Below are positions 1 through 32,737 of a stretch of 64,000 nt of DNA, in pieces. Position 1 is the first letter of the stretch, and each line of letters begins with the position of its first letter. The position numbers and the translations under genes are program-made. The notes below the pieces were generated by a model. That model was not told the DNA's origin. It was given only the letters and a program-made list of their open reading frames with translations, and made no database searches. The stretch is from Parus major. Lineage: Eukaryota; Chordata; Aves; Passeriformes; Paridae. Location of the stretch: contig NC_031769.1 of NCBI RefSeq assembly GCF_001522545.3, forward strand, positions 66,403,402 to 66,467,401. The letters are read 5' to 3'.

Positions 1-1749
1 ACTTTTTTTGCCAAATAAATTAGGTATCCTGTTTTATTTCATATTCCTTGTGCTTATTGTAAAATAAATTTCTGATATTTGAACAAAATTTTCTGTACTT
101 TAGCTAACTCAAAATATCAAAAAGAATGAATATTTTATGCCTGGAAGAATTCAAATGAAGGTAAAATTGTTTTGAGCAAGTGAAATAATGTTCTAATAAT
201 TATCAAGTTAAATTGAGTAGTTCATGTCATAGGCACCCACCCAGGCCAAACAAAGGAGAGCAATGCATGTGAAAACATGTTAGCACTCTGGAATTAAATA
301 TAACAGGTAATTATGTTTATTTATTATGTACTTTCTAATTGGAGCATTCAAAATGTTTTTTATTAATTGATGTAAATTTTTTTGTCATTAAGGAAGGGCA
401 TTTGGGAAGTAAAAACCAGTATGTTCCAGTAAAAGCTTTGAGTCTTCTTTTGAGCATGTTAATCTGTTGAACCCTGAAGATGCTTGTAGACATCTAAATA
501 TACAATTCATTAACTCCATTAGTATAACTTCTTCGGTAGATAATCTTTATTCTTTGTCTAATTGTTGGTTTTAGTTATTGATGAAGTAGGATAGAGCAGG
601 AAGGGAGGTTTTGTGTAGCTGTTTGTCTCTTACTGGTACTGGGCTTTCCCTTCCAATTTAGTGAAGATCCTAGAACTTCAAGAACCACGTCAGTACTTTC
701 AAATATTTCTTGTGCACCATGTATTCTAATTCATAGGAAATGTTTATGCAGATTTAGAACTCCAACCTGAACTTTGAATAATCACTTTCCTTGTTTTGCC
801 TGAATGTTTGCACAAATAATGATGTCTCCAATTTGTATCCCTCATGATACCGAGGGACATGAAATGTGTTCACCTTAATTAACATTTAGTGATGTGTAGA
901 GTTTCATGTTTTTCAGCCAGTAAAATATCTGTTGTGAATGTATTTTTTACCTTGTTTTTTAGATAAAAGTAGTGTAACTAATTTACAGATATGAAATAAG
1001 GAATTTTTTACTTATTGATATGAATGTTAGTTTAAAAATCTGTTAAAGATAGGCATAGCTTAAAAAACCAGGAATTAAACTAGAAATTCCATGGAGTTTG
1101 TAACAACGTACCTAAAAGAAGATAACAAAACAATTTATAAGTTGCTGCAATTAAAAGAATATTTTGGCTGTCTCACAGCACTGCTGAATGTAGTTCTATT
1201 TCATTTTGACATTTAAAGTGATGACTCAGGAACATTTTAAAACTTTTTTTTTTTAAAGCATCGGAGCAACAAAAGCCAGCTTCAAACCTTATTGTTCCAT
1301 TAGTCCTGATCTTTTGAAAATGTGTAACTTCACAGTTCTTTTGTGATACAAGTACAGAATGCCTTTTTATCAAGGTCTACCATCATAAAACAAGTAAAAG
1401 AAGGTACAGGTAAGTACACAAAATTCGTGGTGAGAATTTCTTGGAAATCTCCAAGTAGTAATAGAACTCACAGTAATAGAACAAAACATTTTGTCAAGGA
1501 CAAACAGTATCAAATTGATCAAATTTCCTTCATGAGTGTGACCTGCTTGGTGTGTAAGTGGACAGCAGTGAATGTCATTTAAGTTTAGTAAGGATTTTGT
1601 GCTGTTCTGCTATGCAGCTGCAATAAACAATTCCAGGAAATGAGATCTAAATTAAATCACAGTTGTAGGGTTGTAGAATTGGCTGAAACACTCAACTAAA
1701 AAGCAGTCATAAGGTTATCAAAGTGAGAGGGCATAGACTGGGATCTGCA
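1..1749. other. Intergenic, no gene seen
   Basis: AT-rich sequence with no coding exon I can support on either strand. The first 70 bases carry two plus-strand AATAAA hexamers (about 15-20 and 62-67) in T-rich context. They could be the 3' end of a plus-strand gene converging on PRPF4B, but no coding sequence is visible to support that. Open frames here are short and have no recognisable domain. Confidence 0.5.
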
Positions 1750-2037
1750 GGAACTACAGTTTGGGATGGAAGGGACCTTTAATGATCATGTAGTTCCAAC
1801 CTCCCTGCAATAAGCAGGGACACCTTTGACTAGATCAGCTTGCTCAGATCCTCATCTCACATCCCCTTGAATTTTCCAGTCATAGGGCATCCCCCACATC
1901 TCTCTGCAACCTGTTCCAGTGTTTCACCACCCTGATTGTAAAAGACTTTGTTCTTAATATCCAATCTAAACCTGCTATCCCTTCAGTTTAAAACCATCAC
2001 CCCCTGCATATCACAACAGGTTCTGCTAAAAAATCTA
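1750..2037 (-). repeat. CR1 LINE 3' fragment
   Basis: Read on the plus strand, the stretch contains GGGATGGAAGGGACCTTTAA, then TAGTTCCAACCTCCCTGCAA, AGCAGGGACACC, CAACCTGTTCCAGTG and TTCACCACCCTGATTGTAAA. These are hallmark blocks of the complement of the avian CR1 3' region, so the element lies on the minus strand with its 3' end to the left. It is 5'-truncated, as most CR1 copies are, and diverged by many substitutions and small indels. No intact reverse transcriptase frame remains. Boundaries are approximate, within about 15 bases. Confidence 0.88.
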
Positions 2038-5000
2038 AGTGTGGTAATGGCATGTATCTTCACATGTACTTTTTTCTGGAAAAGCACACTGAAAGAATTT
2101 GCTGCTGCTGTTTTTCCTGATTGTGTTTCTAAATGAGTTGGATGTCAGAAGAAAATATTATTTTATGAAATATGTGGCTAACACCAAGATTTAACAGTCG
2201 TGTGCTGGATTGTTCATATTCAAATTCAATGAAGAGAAGAATCTTTCTACTCATACTACTACTGTTGTATTTTCTTTTGATGATTCTACTAACAAATAAA
2301 TTAGTCTGGTAATGCTGCAATTAGATACCCCAAGAATGGACATAATTGCTTTAAAATTGTTACCTCAGAACAATTTGAATAATGATTAATTTTTTAGCAA
2401 ACCTTAAATAGGTTTGTTTCAAATTTAGTTCTTGCTAATCTACCTATCAAGGACAGACAAATTCTGCAGTATGAAGAACCCAAAAACCTCTTCCATTAAA
2501 CATTCCCCTTTCCCAAATCCTGCCCTTACCTCATAGTTCTTCATCTGTGAGAATGTGAGAATCCCTTTGCTCTTGCTGCAAAACATAGAGGAAGGTGATA
2601 CTAATGGGATGGAGAGGGGAATTGTCCCAAGTTTTGCTACTATCTCTGCTGCTAGCAGAGAGCAAGTGGCCAGTTTTTTCTTTTTAATATGCTTTTGGAA
2701 GTTTTTTGCCAACTCTGTATTTCAAAAGATTTAGGAAGAATGTCTGTGATATTACATTTCCTGTTACAGGACAATCTTGTAACAGTTGTGTCTTCTCCTT
2801 CTATAATAAATCAGGAAAGCAATGGATCTATGTGTGATTGTGTCTGCTCAGTCAACTCAAAACTGTGAGAACCATGATGGGGATTTCTGCCACTCTCTCC
2901 TTCCCTACTCCATAAAGCCCTGTGGAAGCCCAGTGGCTTAAGGAGCGCTCAGCAAGGGCGGATAATATTTTATCTCTGTGATGGATGTTAAACCAAGAAA
3001 CCACTAAAAAGTTTCAAACTCCTGCCCCTTCATTCAAAATGAGCTTAAACCAAACCAGTTTCCCTTGTGCTTTTCAAGCCTCATTTCCTTTTATCATTCC
3101 TATTGCAGATAAAGACCCTGATAACCCTTTATTTTCTTCTGGCCAAGTGTATTATCAGAGTGTATTCATCACAGGGCACTGGACTATTGATGGTTATGGG
3201 AAAAATGAGATTGGAGCTAGAACACTTTTTTAAACCAAAACCAGACTGCTGTTTGTGGGTTTTTGGTTTACTCTGCCTTTTTGGCATCTAGCAGTGTTAT
3301 GGGCATTTGGATAGCTTTTAATACATAACATTGCAGCACATACTCTGAACAAGTCTCTGCTTTGCCACAGTCAAATTTCTGTCACTGAGGCCCAGCTGGG
3401 AAACAGCAGGAAAGCCTAGATGTTGCCTCATGGTTAATTGTGTTTTGATGTCTTGGTTTAGGTGTTAGTTCTGTTCTGTGATCAGTGTACTAGGAAATCA
3501 AAACCATGTTGTGACTCCAGTAGGAACAGTAGAGAAAAGGTCCTCAGCCTCCCCCTGGCCCCCTGGCCCTAGAAGTGTGAGAATGTAAAATGGGTGTGCA
3601 CATTCTTGTGGGAGTCTGGATCAAATGTGGAAGTCAGTTACAAATGGATTAGTTGCAGTCCTTGGAGCAGATCATCTGTGAGATGCCTTAAATTGCTCTC
3701 AAATCCATGTATTCAACTACTATGTAATTTACTACAAGAAACAAGGATTTTTGAGGGTTATTTTTAAAGAAAACCCTCAAGAAAAAAAAGGATTTTGATC
3801 CAGGCATTATTTGGGATTTTCACATAAGCACAGCTCAAGTTTTTTATTAAGGCCTTATAAATATAAATAGATTGTAAATTATCTGCAAATAAGAATGGAC
3901 ATGGTAAATCAGCTTTAATGAGCTACAGAGCCATTTGGGTCAACTTGTGAAACCAACCGTTTCCTATGCTGTCAGAGTGCTGGATGTTCTCTGTAAAAAA
4001 GGAACCTCTGTGCCTAGATTTGCTCTCCTAGAGGGAGAAAAAAGATAGGCATCCTGTGCATTTCAGATTTAACTTAAAAATTCACAGTGACCAAATTGTC
4101 ATTATTCTGTGTGAAGACCACCCAAAGGTTGGAGGCAGTCCTCACATTCAACCATGATGCTGCAACTTAATTCAAGAGGCTGAAAAGAATACACCTTTAC
4201 TAGTTTAACCCAGCTGGTGTAATCTGTCTGGATATTAAATTCAGACGAAATTTTATGAAATTATTTACAGAATTCTGTGTGTTGCCTTCCTAGTTGTCTA
4301 GTAGATACACAACCATGGTATGGAGGTCACCTTGGCTTTAGTTGAGCAAAAACTTGTTCCTTCCCATGGAAAAGCTGCAGCCCAGATGTCAGGCTTTCAG
4401 GTTGTTTTACATGGAGTACCTCATCTGCATAACATTTTTAGGATGAGCTTTGTTTTAACATAAGAAAAAGATTTGTAGAATATCTGAGCTGTCCGCTTTA
4501 TAAAAATTTTGCAATCAGTATTTAAGAGCTGTTTGAGAAATTAATATGCAGATTGTCAAACCCAGACTATTAAATACCCTTTTCTTGCTAAGACAGAAGA
4601 TTATTTAAAGTGGTTACCCATCTTTTCACCAATGAATTCAACTGCATCCTGTAAAAAACTATGCTTGTGCCTGATACTGGGTCAGATTCTGTGACTGATC
4701 TGCCTCACCAAAGTGAAAAGTCTCGTGTAGCTGCAGGTTTAATAAATTGGCTCTCAAAGACTCGAACATGTCAGTTTCGCTAAGTCTGTGAAAAGGTCCA
4801 TTTCCTCTAACAATATAGATTTAAGGTTTTAACACCTTACAATCAAGAGTGCTTTCTTCTCTCCCTTCTTGTGCCCAGTAACCTTTGTTATCAACTCCTT
4901 TATCAACTCCTTTCTTTTTAAAGCTGTACAGACTTTCTTTGCTTAATAACTTGGTAGCTACTATCAGTCCTATTCTTCAGACTGGGTGTAATCCAGGTGT

Positions 5001-5937
5001 CCTCAGGGACTGCCTCCTAGTTTCTTTTGATGCACTCTCACTTAAAAAGTCACTTCTGAGACTGAACCATCAACAGCTACTCTATCAGATATAGCCTATT
5101 CTTTTATACTTGCCCATAAGAAGCTTTAAATTATTTCTCAGTAACTTAAGCCAAATGCTGAATCTTTGGAAACATTCATGTGTTCATTATTTTATAAGTA
5201 ATTACCTCATACCTACTTTATAGAAATATGTGTGCTACAATCATCAAAATCAGTCTTTATGAGGAAATAAATAAGACAGTGAAGAATTCAATAGATGTAC
5301 AATGGAAGGAAGGCCAAGGTTTTACATTTAGAGTAAGTATTGTCACAAGTTAAAATTAAGTTTTCATTATCTACATACTTCGATCAACAAAACTAAGACA
5401 CAGAATTGTAGAACAGATGTGGTAGTCTCACTTCTGTACCTCCACACAAATATACAATATTATAAAAATAATTTACAAGTTAATAAGTGAAAACACACAT
5501 TTCCCCCCACTTCACCATGCTGCTCCTCCCCATCCATTTTTTCCCATATAAGGATTAATCTGTTAGTATAGATGACTTCCCTTCACTGCAATACAATGCA
5601 ATTCTTTCATCTCCTGACTCAGTGCAGGTTAATACCTTGCTATAAAAGATAAAAAAAAGGCACAGTGAAAATAAAAAGTGAATTCACGTTAAATCTTTGG
5701 TGCTGAGGGAGCTTCCAAAACTAAGGGAGAGGCAACTTAACAAAAGCTCCATTTTACATGTTCAGGAAGACTTTTCCCAGAGGTTCTCTAATGCCCCTGA
5801 TATCTAAGGAGACAACTCCATTCACAGAACTGCACTTAATTTCTAGTGCATTAGAAAACTGTTCATACATTTCACAGCTTTGCAGTAGGATATGTAGGCA
5901 TAACAAAAGACAGGATGAAGGCAAGTTTCAAGCACAG
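2038..5937. other. Intergenic, no gene seen
   Basis: About 3.9 kb of AT-rich sequence between the CR1 copy and the distal candidate PRPF4B poly(A) signal. I see no exon with paired splice sites, no RNA gene and no recognisable repeat. By comparison with mammalian synteny (from memory), a convergent neighbour such as FAM217A or ECI2 would lie further left, but nothing here identifies either. Confidence 0.4.
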
Positions 5938-5943
5938 TTTATT
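5938..5943 (-). terminator. PRPF4B: Candidate distal poly(A) signal AATAAA
   Basis: The plus strand reads TTTATT, so the minus strand reads AATAAA. It is followed on the minus strand by CTGTGCTTGAAAC and, about 40 bases on, by a T/GT-rich run (TGTCTTTTGTTATG) typical of a downstream element. This is the best-looking distal cleavage context I found downstream of the PRPF4B stop. Confidence 0.35.
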
Positions 5944-8437
5944 AATTTCAAGCAATTGCCACTTCTCAACATCCTCCACCCACATTACAATTTTACACAT
6001 GCTGTAGAAGATCCCTCTATCTCCAGCAGTAGCACAGTCTGGTCTGCCTTCTGTATGGGGGTCAATATACACATAAAGGTTCTTCAGAGGTTTAATGCCA
6101 CTTACCCTATGTATGGAGATAAAGTATTATTAAGAAGATTTTAAAGAAGTCATTATCTTCTATTAAAAACTCTTGAACAGTAATTAATTTTTAAACTAAG
6201 TAATATACACCAAGGTAATAAAAACACATTCCAACTCCACAGGGCTGGAATCTTGTTTTTTCTGAAGGCTTGGAAAACTGAGTGTGTTAAATGTGAAGCT
6301 CCTTGTCAACATGAGGGAGGAGGAAACAGAAATCAGCACAGTAGACTTAGCCAAACCTTCTGTATGTAGGACCTCTAGCAAAAGACAAACATTAAAGATT
6401 TGTGCTCAGGAGGAAAAGTTAAGTTATCCTCCCTATCAGATGAGCTGAGAAACTGTTCACTGTGTTGCACAGCTGTTCTGCTTGCACCCAGCCACAGCCA
6501 TGAGAATTCAGCTGACTGTAGTGGCAGCCACAGCTACTCTCCTTGGAGACCTCAGGCTACAGGGACAGGCATTGCCCAAAACTGGAGAGGGGCCTTAACA
6601 GTGTCACAAAATCCTCCAGGTCCAGAGGTTTTTTGATGCCAGAACTGAAGAGTTTTCTACTGTTGTCAACAAGAAGTATCAGCTGGATGGGGGACTGAAA
6701 TCCACTTTTTAAAATTAACTCCTGCCATCCATTCTCTGTATGGATAAAGTTTGACAGAATTGAAACAAATAGTGAACCTACTCATGTTAAAGAAAAAAGT
6801 GCATCACCTGCTTAAATGTTTACTGGTTAACACATTTATTTTAACCAAATATAATGGTTCAATTTTTTTCCTAAATGTAATAGATTTTGTACTGCTCATT
6901 CTATCATTTTAAGAAAACTACATTTTAAGAGTAATGCTAGTTTACCTACATTTTATTACAATTAAAAAAAAACCCTCTTCAACCAGAAACAAAACAATCT
7001 ATGTAACAAATTTCAATACAGCAAATATGTTTCATGAATTATCAGTAATGCAGCAGTGTTAATCAATTCTAAACTGAAATGCTGGAAACTAAAAGATTAA
7101 GACAGAACTACATGAAGAGTATTTTTCATATCTTTTATAGGACAGAAACCTTTGTTCATGTCTTCTGGTAGCCTTCATCTTCTTTTGAGCTGCACCTACA
7201 ACACAAAGAACAAGTAAACGAGCAACTTTATGCTTCTCCAGAACAGCTTAAAACAATTCTGTAGGCATTAAGGGGCATCTTTTCTACTGCTTTGTTTCTG
7301 TATCACCAACTCATTTCATTGTTTCATATTCCTATTTTAAGAATAAAGTACAAAGTAACAGAAAGAATAAGCTATTACTACATCTGTGTAAAAGTGCCCT
7401 CAGAAGTGCTGCCTACGTTGTAAAAATGGAAGTTACACTTGCTGCATTTAACTAGCAAGCAACTAGTGTTTCACTAAACATCAAAGCTAACTTCTTCCAT
7501 TTCCTGTATGAAAAAGATACCTCAATACGTGGAAATAGGGAGAGATTGTTTTTTATTAGGAATTTTCCAATATAAATTGAGAAGAGACAGGTTGAAGGTT
7601 CCAAATAGGTATACAAAACCACCCATCTCCTGCTTGTTTTCGTAGTTAGTTCATTACACCTCCTCGGTGGGGTATTCCCCACCAGCAGAATGACCTGCTT
7701 TGTGGCATTTTTCCTCATTCTTGAGTGCACTAAGAGTGCATGACTGTTGCCATTATGTACCTAGATGGATACAAAAATCCTTCTTAGTTCAAAGTATTAT
7801 AAAGTATGTGAAACCAGTGGGGTTTTCACAGCCTGCCAGAATATATTAATAAAAAAATGGAAAGATGAACTTCTTAACATTGTCAAAGAGAATACTAAAA
7901 CAGCATTATGGACCTGAAAAAGTTGCTTCTGTTTTCCTCACCCTGTATAACCAACTCAATTGTCTCAAGCTCTTTTAACTTGTTGCTAAATGTTTATCTA
8001 CACATGCTGTCAGAAATAACCTTGTTAGGAGGGTGAAGTTGGTGTCTCAGCAAATCAGACCCATGGAGTAGGCGTTGAGTGGCCTGTGACTCGCTTTCCT
8101 TTTTTCTCTTTCAGCACCATCAAAAGGAAAAGTGAGAAAAACAGCACAAACATTAGTTAAAGCCTGAATTTAATCCCATGTCCTACAGGAATAATTTCAT
8201 TACAATGAAAGCAGACAGACAGTATCTGTAGGGTTTTTTGCTTTGTTTTTAAGCAGTGATAATTATATATCCAATTAATATAGCCTATAGCTCTCCCAAA
8301 GATCATAATATTTAATAATCCCTTTAATTAAATGATTAATAGGAAATGCAGGGGCGGGTCTTACAAATTACCTGATTTACCATCACTGAAGACAGATTCT
8401 TTTAAAAATGGCTACAAATGCCTTGTTCACAAAAGAC

Positions 8438-8443
8438 TTTATT
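8438..8443 (-). terminator. PRPF4B: Candidate proximal poly(A) signal AATAAA
   Basis: The minus strand reads GATAATAAAGTC here, about 1.3 kb past the stop codon. The following sequence (CTTTTGTGAACAAGGCATTTG) is moderately T/G-rich. Several ATTAAA variants occur in the next 300 bases (near 8310-8330 and 8170). Any of these could give a short 3' UTR isoform. Confidence 0.3.
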
Positions 8444-9426
8444 ATCTAATGATGCATACTGAAAACATACAGAAATCTGCATGGTCCACTTTACATGCAG
8501 CAGAACAATCTTCACTTTACAATAAGTAAGTGTCAACTGTTTTATGCAAGAGACAACACTTTAAAGTCACATTTCTTAAAGAAAAGCTTCATTTACAAAA
8601 GAAATAAAAGGTAAAGAAGCAATTACCGCTTTTAAAAAGCAGCTGCTTTGTTCAAGAGTGGAAGGTTTATGCCTGTATTGAAAGACAACATGATCACAAA
8701 TAATGAAAACAATGAACAAATGAAACACTTTTAGCATAAAGCAGTACACTTTCAAAATGACATACAAATAGTTAAAAATTTCACTATGTTGTCTATCTAT
8801 CCTTTAGATATAAGGTCTTTCGAATGAGATCCCAACATATGTAATTACTAAATGAAAACGCTTCTGTAAGTATTGGTTCTATGTCATAGTGAACTGTATT
8901 TAACAAAATGTATACAAAGTCTATAGCAAGTTGATTAAAAAAACTAAAGTAATAAGAAACAGTACACTGAAGGCGCTCTATCCATCAAGTGCGCTCTCTC
9001 CCAGTTTTAAATGTGATGAACAGAACAGAAGTTGTAACTATGCCACGGTTGCAATGCCAGAAAATAAAACAAGATCATTTCTCAAACATGCAGGGAATTC
9101 TGCCACAATGCTATTGTCTCTCATTTGTCAGTTGTTCCAGTAAAATAACAGCTTAAACACCGGTGATGTTGATGGGTTAGCTTACCTTCAGTGTACTGAA
9201 AGTTGTACACAACCTGCTTTAAAAGAGGAGACCATCCCTGCGGGCAGGCTCAAGAAGGAACAGACCCCCTTCGGCACTGACTACACCAAGGGCATGCTGC
9301 TGTGGCCTGCACACACACACCTAGGAAAATGTGAATATAAACAGCATTTATGCTGGCCATTTTGTAAAGACAAAAATGAAGCCAAGTCTGCTAAAAACAA
9401 ATCAACCACCCAGTATTACTGCTCTC

Positions 9427-9454
9427 TTTTTTTTTTTTTTCTTTCTTTTTTTTT
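9427..9454 (-). repeat. A-rich tract in PRPF4B 3' UTR
   Basis: On the plus strand there are 14 T, then C, TTT, C and nine T; the PRPF4B transcript therefore carries a near-continuous A tract about 300 bases after the stop codon. It may be a decayed retroposon tail or simple-sequence expansion. Confidence 0.8.
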
Positions 9455-9757
9455 ATAACAGATGCTTTTTTCTTTTTATAATATATATGAACTGCAACCA
9501 TATACATTAGCATTGTACTTTTGTGCAGTCTTGGCAATTAAAACAGTTCTACAGTGAAAATTTTCACATAAGACACAAAACAGGATTACTCTAACATTTC
9601 TAAAAGAAATATCAGCCTTGATGTTAATTCAAATGTATCATTTCTTCCTCAACTTTGCAGGGGAAATATTTATGTTTATATACATTAATAACTGCTGTGA
9701 AATTTCTTCAGTCTTTGTATCTTAATTAATCAAACCCTTTGAACTTCTTCATCTGGT

Positions 9758-30938
<21,181 letters not shown>

Positions 30939-30978
30939 TTTGAACTTCCGAACTCCTTCGCTGCCGCCGCCGCTGGTT

Positions 30979-30988
30979 GGGGGCGGGG
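30979..30988 (+). promoter_or_regulatory. GC box (Sp1-like)
   Basis: GGGGGCGGGG, a consensus Sp/KLF site about 40 bases upstream of the PRPF4B start codon, in the probable core promoter or 5' UTR. Confidence 0.45.
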
Positions 30989-31000
30989 GGAGACGCGGGG

Positions 31001-31010
31001 CCGGAAGTGA
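31001..31010 (+). promoter_or_regulatory. ETS/GABPA-like site
   Basis: CCGGAAGTGA matches the ETS (GABPA) consensus typical of CpG-island promoters. It is about 65 bases upstream of the ATG. A second, weaker TCGGAAGTT lies on the minus strand near 30945-30953. Confidence 0.5.
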
Positions 31011-31182
31011 ACCCCGCGCGCGGGGCCGGGAGCGCGGCGGAGGCTCCGCCCCCCCGCCTCTGTGGGCGGCCGAGGGGAGGCGGCGGCGGCGGCGGCGCTG
31101 GCGGGAGTGGATTCGGACAGAAGGGGTCTGGCCGGGAGTCAGCGGGGTTGAGTGAGGTATTGCGAGCGAGCTCTTCGCCGTG

Positions 31183-31383
31183 AGGGCCCTGAGACACCGG
31201 AATGCGTTTCCCAGGGAAGCTGTGGATGCCCCAGCCTTGGGAGCGTTCAAGTCTGGTTTGGTCGCAGCTCTGAGCAGCCTGGTCCAGTGGAAGGGTATCC
31301 CTGCGCGTGGCAGGGGGTTGGAACTGGGTGATTTTTAAGGTCCCTTCCGACCCAAGCCGTTCTGTAATTCCATGATTCTGTTG
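31183..31383 (+). repeat. CR1 LINE 3' end
   Basis: Recognisable CR1 3' blocks in order: TGAGACACCGGAA, CCCAGGGAAGCTGTGGATGC, CAGCCTGGTCCAGTGGAAGG, GGCAGGGGGTTGGAACTGGG, TTTTTAAGGTCCCTTCCGAC and the terminal ATTCCATGATTCTG repeat. The copy is severely 5'-truncated and sits on the plus strand. It begins at the upstream edge of the PRPF4B CpG island and keeps several CpGs, some perhaps held by the island environment. Confidence 0.92.
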
Positions 31384-31841
31384 AAAGGCGCTTAATTTGC
31401 CTTTCCAGGCTCGGCCTGGCTGTGCCGGGCTGCAGGGAAAGGATCGGTGCGGTTCGGGGCCGGGGCCGGGGCTGTGTCCGGGTGCGCTGCTGTGGCTCCT
31501 GGGCTGGAGGGTGTAGGTTTCTCGCCAGCGTTTCGCATTTTAAAATGAGTATTAGATTTAAGATCATTGCTGCATGTCTGCTAACAGGGGCTGTTGTAAA
31601 CTTAGCAGAGAAATGCCCTAACGTTGCTAAGCTGCATTTCATTTTTAATTTCAACAGGTGGTTTGAGCAGTCATTTATGGCATAATTTTTCTCATGCAGG
31701 ACCCTCACTTCTTGCAGATGGTCGTAAAATCTGCAGACATCCCTAGGGCTGGAATCTGAATCTGAATGTCATTGCTCCCCAGACTTTGGCTGAGACACTC
31801 GAAATCATGAAGTGGATTTTAACTCTTTGTTTTTTGTCTTT
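31384..31841. other. Spacer between CR1 and SINE
   Basis: No gene seen. A GC-rich patch at about 31440-31510, with GGGGCC repeats, is a minor outlier of the CpG island. Confidence 0.5.
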
Positions 31842-31995
31842 TCACAGATTCACAGACTGTTGGACTAAGTTGGAAGGGATCCACAAGGATCCTCGAGTAA
31901 AACAGATTTACTCTTAAGTAAATGTCCCGTAGAGGGATAGAACCCACCACCTTAGTGTTACTAGCACCATGTTCTAACCAACTGCAACTACAGAA
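31842..31995 (-). mobile_element. tRNA-Ile-derived SINE with CR1-like tail (TguSINE1-like)
   Basis: Read on the minus strand, the head is TAGTTGCAGTTGG (A-box region, 31978-31990), TTAGAACATGGTGCTAGTAA (anticodon arm) and GGTTCTATCCC (B box, 31934-31944). Together these track a tRNA-Ile gene. A short unique body follows, then GGATCCCTTCCAACTTAG and GTCTGTGAATCTGTGAA, which match the CR1 3' end. A tRNA-Ile head fused to a CR1 tail is the structure I know for TguSINE1 of passerine birds, mobilised in trans by CR1 reverse transcriptase. The acceptor stem is degenerate, so it is not a functional tRNA gene. Confidence 0.82.
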
Positions 31996-32044
31996 AAGTA
32001 ACAAATTTAACTACTAGTACTGATATGTTCTGTCAATGAATCCG

Positions 32045-32066
32045 CACGTCACCGTGAGGACGTCAC
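32045..32066 (+). promoter_or_regulatory. Paired CRE-like sites
   Basis: CACGTCAC (32045-32052) and GACGTCAC (32059-32066) are near-consensus CREB/ATF sites, 14 bases apart, in otherwise CpG-poor DNA just right of the SINE. Function is speculative. Confidence 0.25.
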
Positions 32067-32737
32067 AGCATCCCAGCTGTATGCTGCTCTGCTTCAGGAT
32101 TTTTAAGCCCAAATTGCCTGGTCTGGTGGAAATATTTCTGATGGAGATATGTTAATGCAAGCTCTGCCATTTCACAAGCAGGATCAAAAGTAAGATCAGG
32201 ATGCACCTGGTTCAAATGCGTGAAACTGATATGTTGTGTGGAATTTCAGGCTGCCCTGAAATGGACCATGGTAAAAATGAATTATGTAGCATTAGAGATG
32301 AAAAGAATGAAAAGAATGAAAGCAAAGAAAACCTTGCAAAAAGTTACTGTCTTGTTGCCTGTGTATCAGATACCTTAAAATAAGAGTCCTTGCTGTTGTG
32401 ACATGATCTCAAGCATAATCCTTGTGCATCTCACTCCTGCGAAAGGAACACCTTGTTTGGAGAAGTAGAAGATTATTTTCAATTTGAGGAACCCTGCAGT
32501 GACTTCCATATTCCAAGAGAAAGGACAGCTAAGCCCAGTCTGTGCTTCTTAGCATCTGTCATGTTTTCACTGTTAGAACCCAGATGTTTGCTGGGGAAAT
32601 TAAAAGCCCCTAAAGCTCAGTCAAGGTGTAAACATCACAGGAAAATCAGTTGAAAGCTGGATCTAAAAGCTCTATTCGCCCTGTGGAAGATGCTTGTGCC
32701 TTAAAGTTGGGTTCTGAGAGAAAGCAGCATTTCTGAA

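Larger units (their letters stand above)
5938..9757 (-). other. PRPF4B: PRPF4B 3' UTR (probable extent)
   Basis: This follows the PRPF4B stop codon directly on the minus strand. The stretch from 9757 to about 8440 is the minimal 3' UTR if the nearer poly(A) signal is used. If the distal signal at 5938-5943 is used, the UTR is about 3.8 kb, close to the multi-kilobase 3' UTR I recall for the mammalian orthologue. It contains a long A-rich tract on the transcript strand (9427-9454) and no coding exon that I trust. The true end cannot be set without transcript data. Confidence 0.5.

Noticed and set aside
5758..6144. 128-codon plus-strand frame near the end of the PRPF4B 3' UTR
   Set aside because: No recognisable domain, no splice or promoter context, and frames of the same length occur elsewhere in the window by chance (15749-16135, 50902-51288).
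31920..31995. A functional tRNA-Ile gene
   Set aside because: The acceptor stem is degenerate, the anticodon loop is mutated, and the sequence continues into a CR1-type tail, so it is a SINE head.
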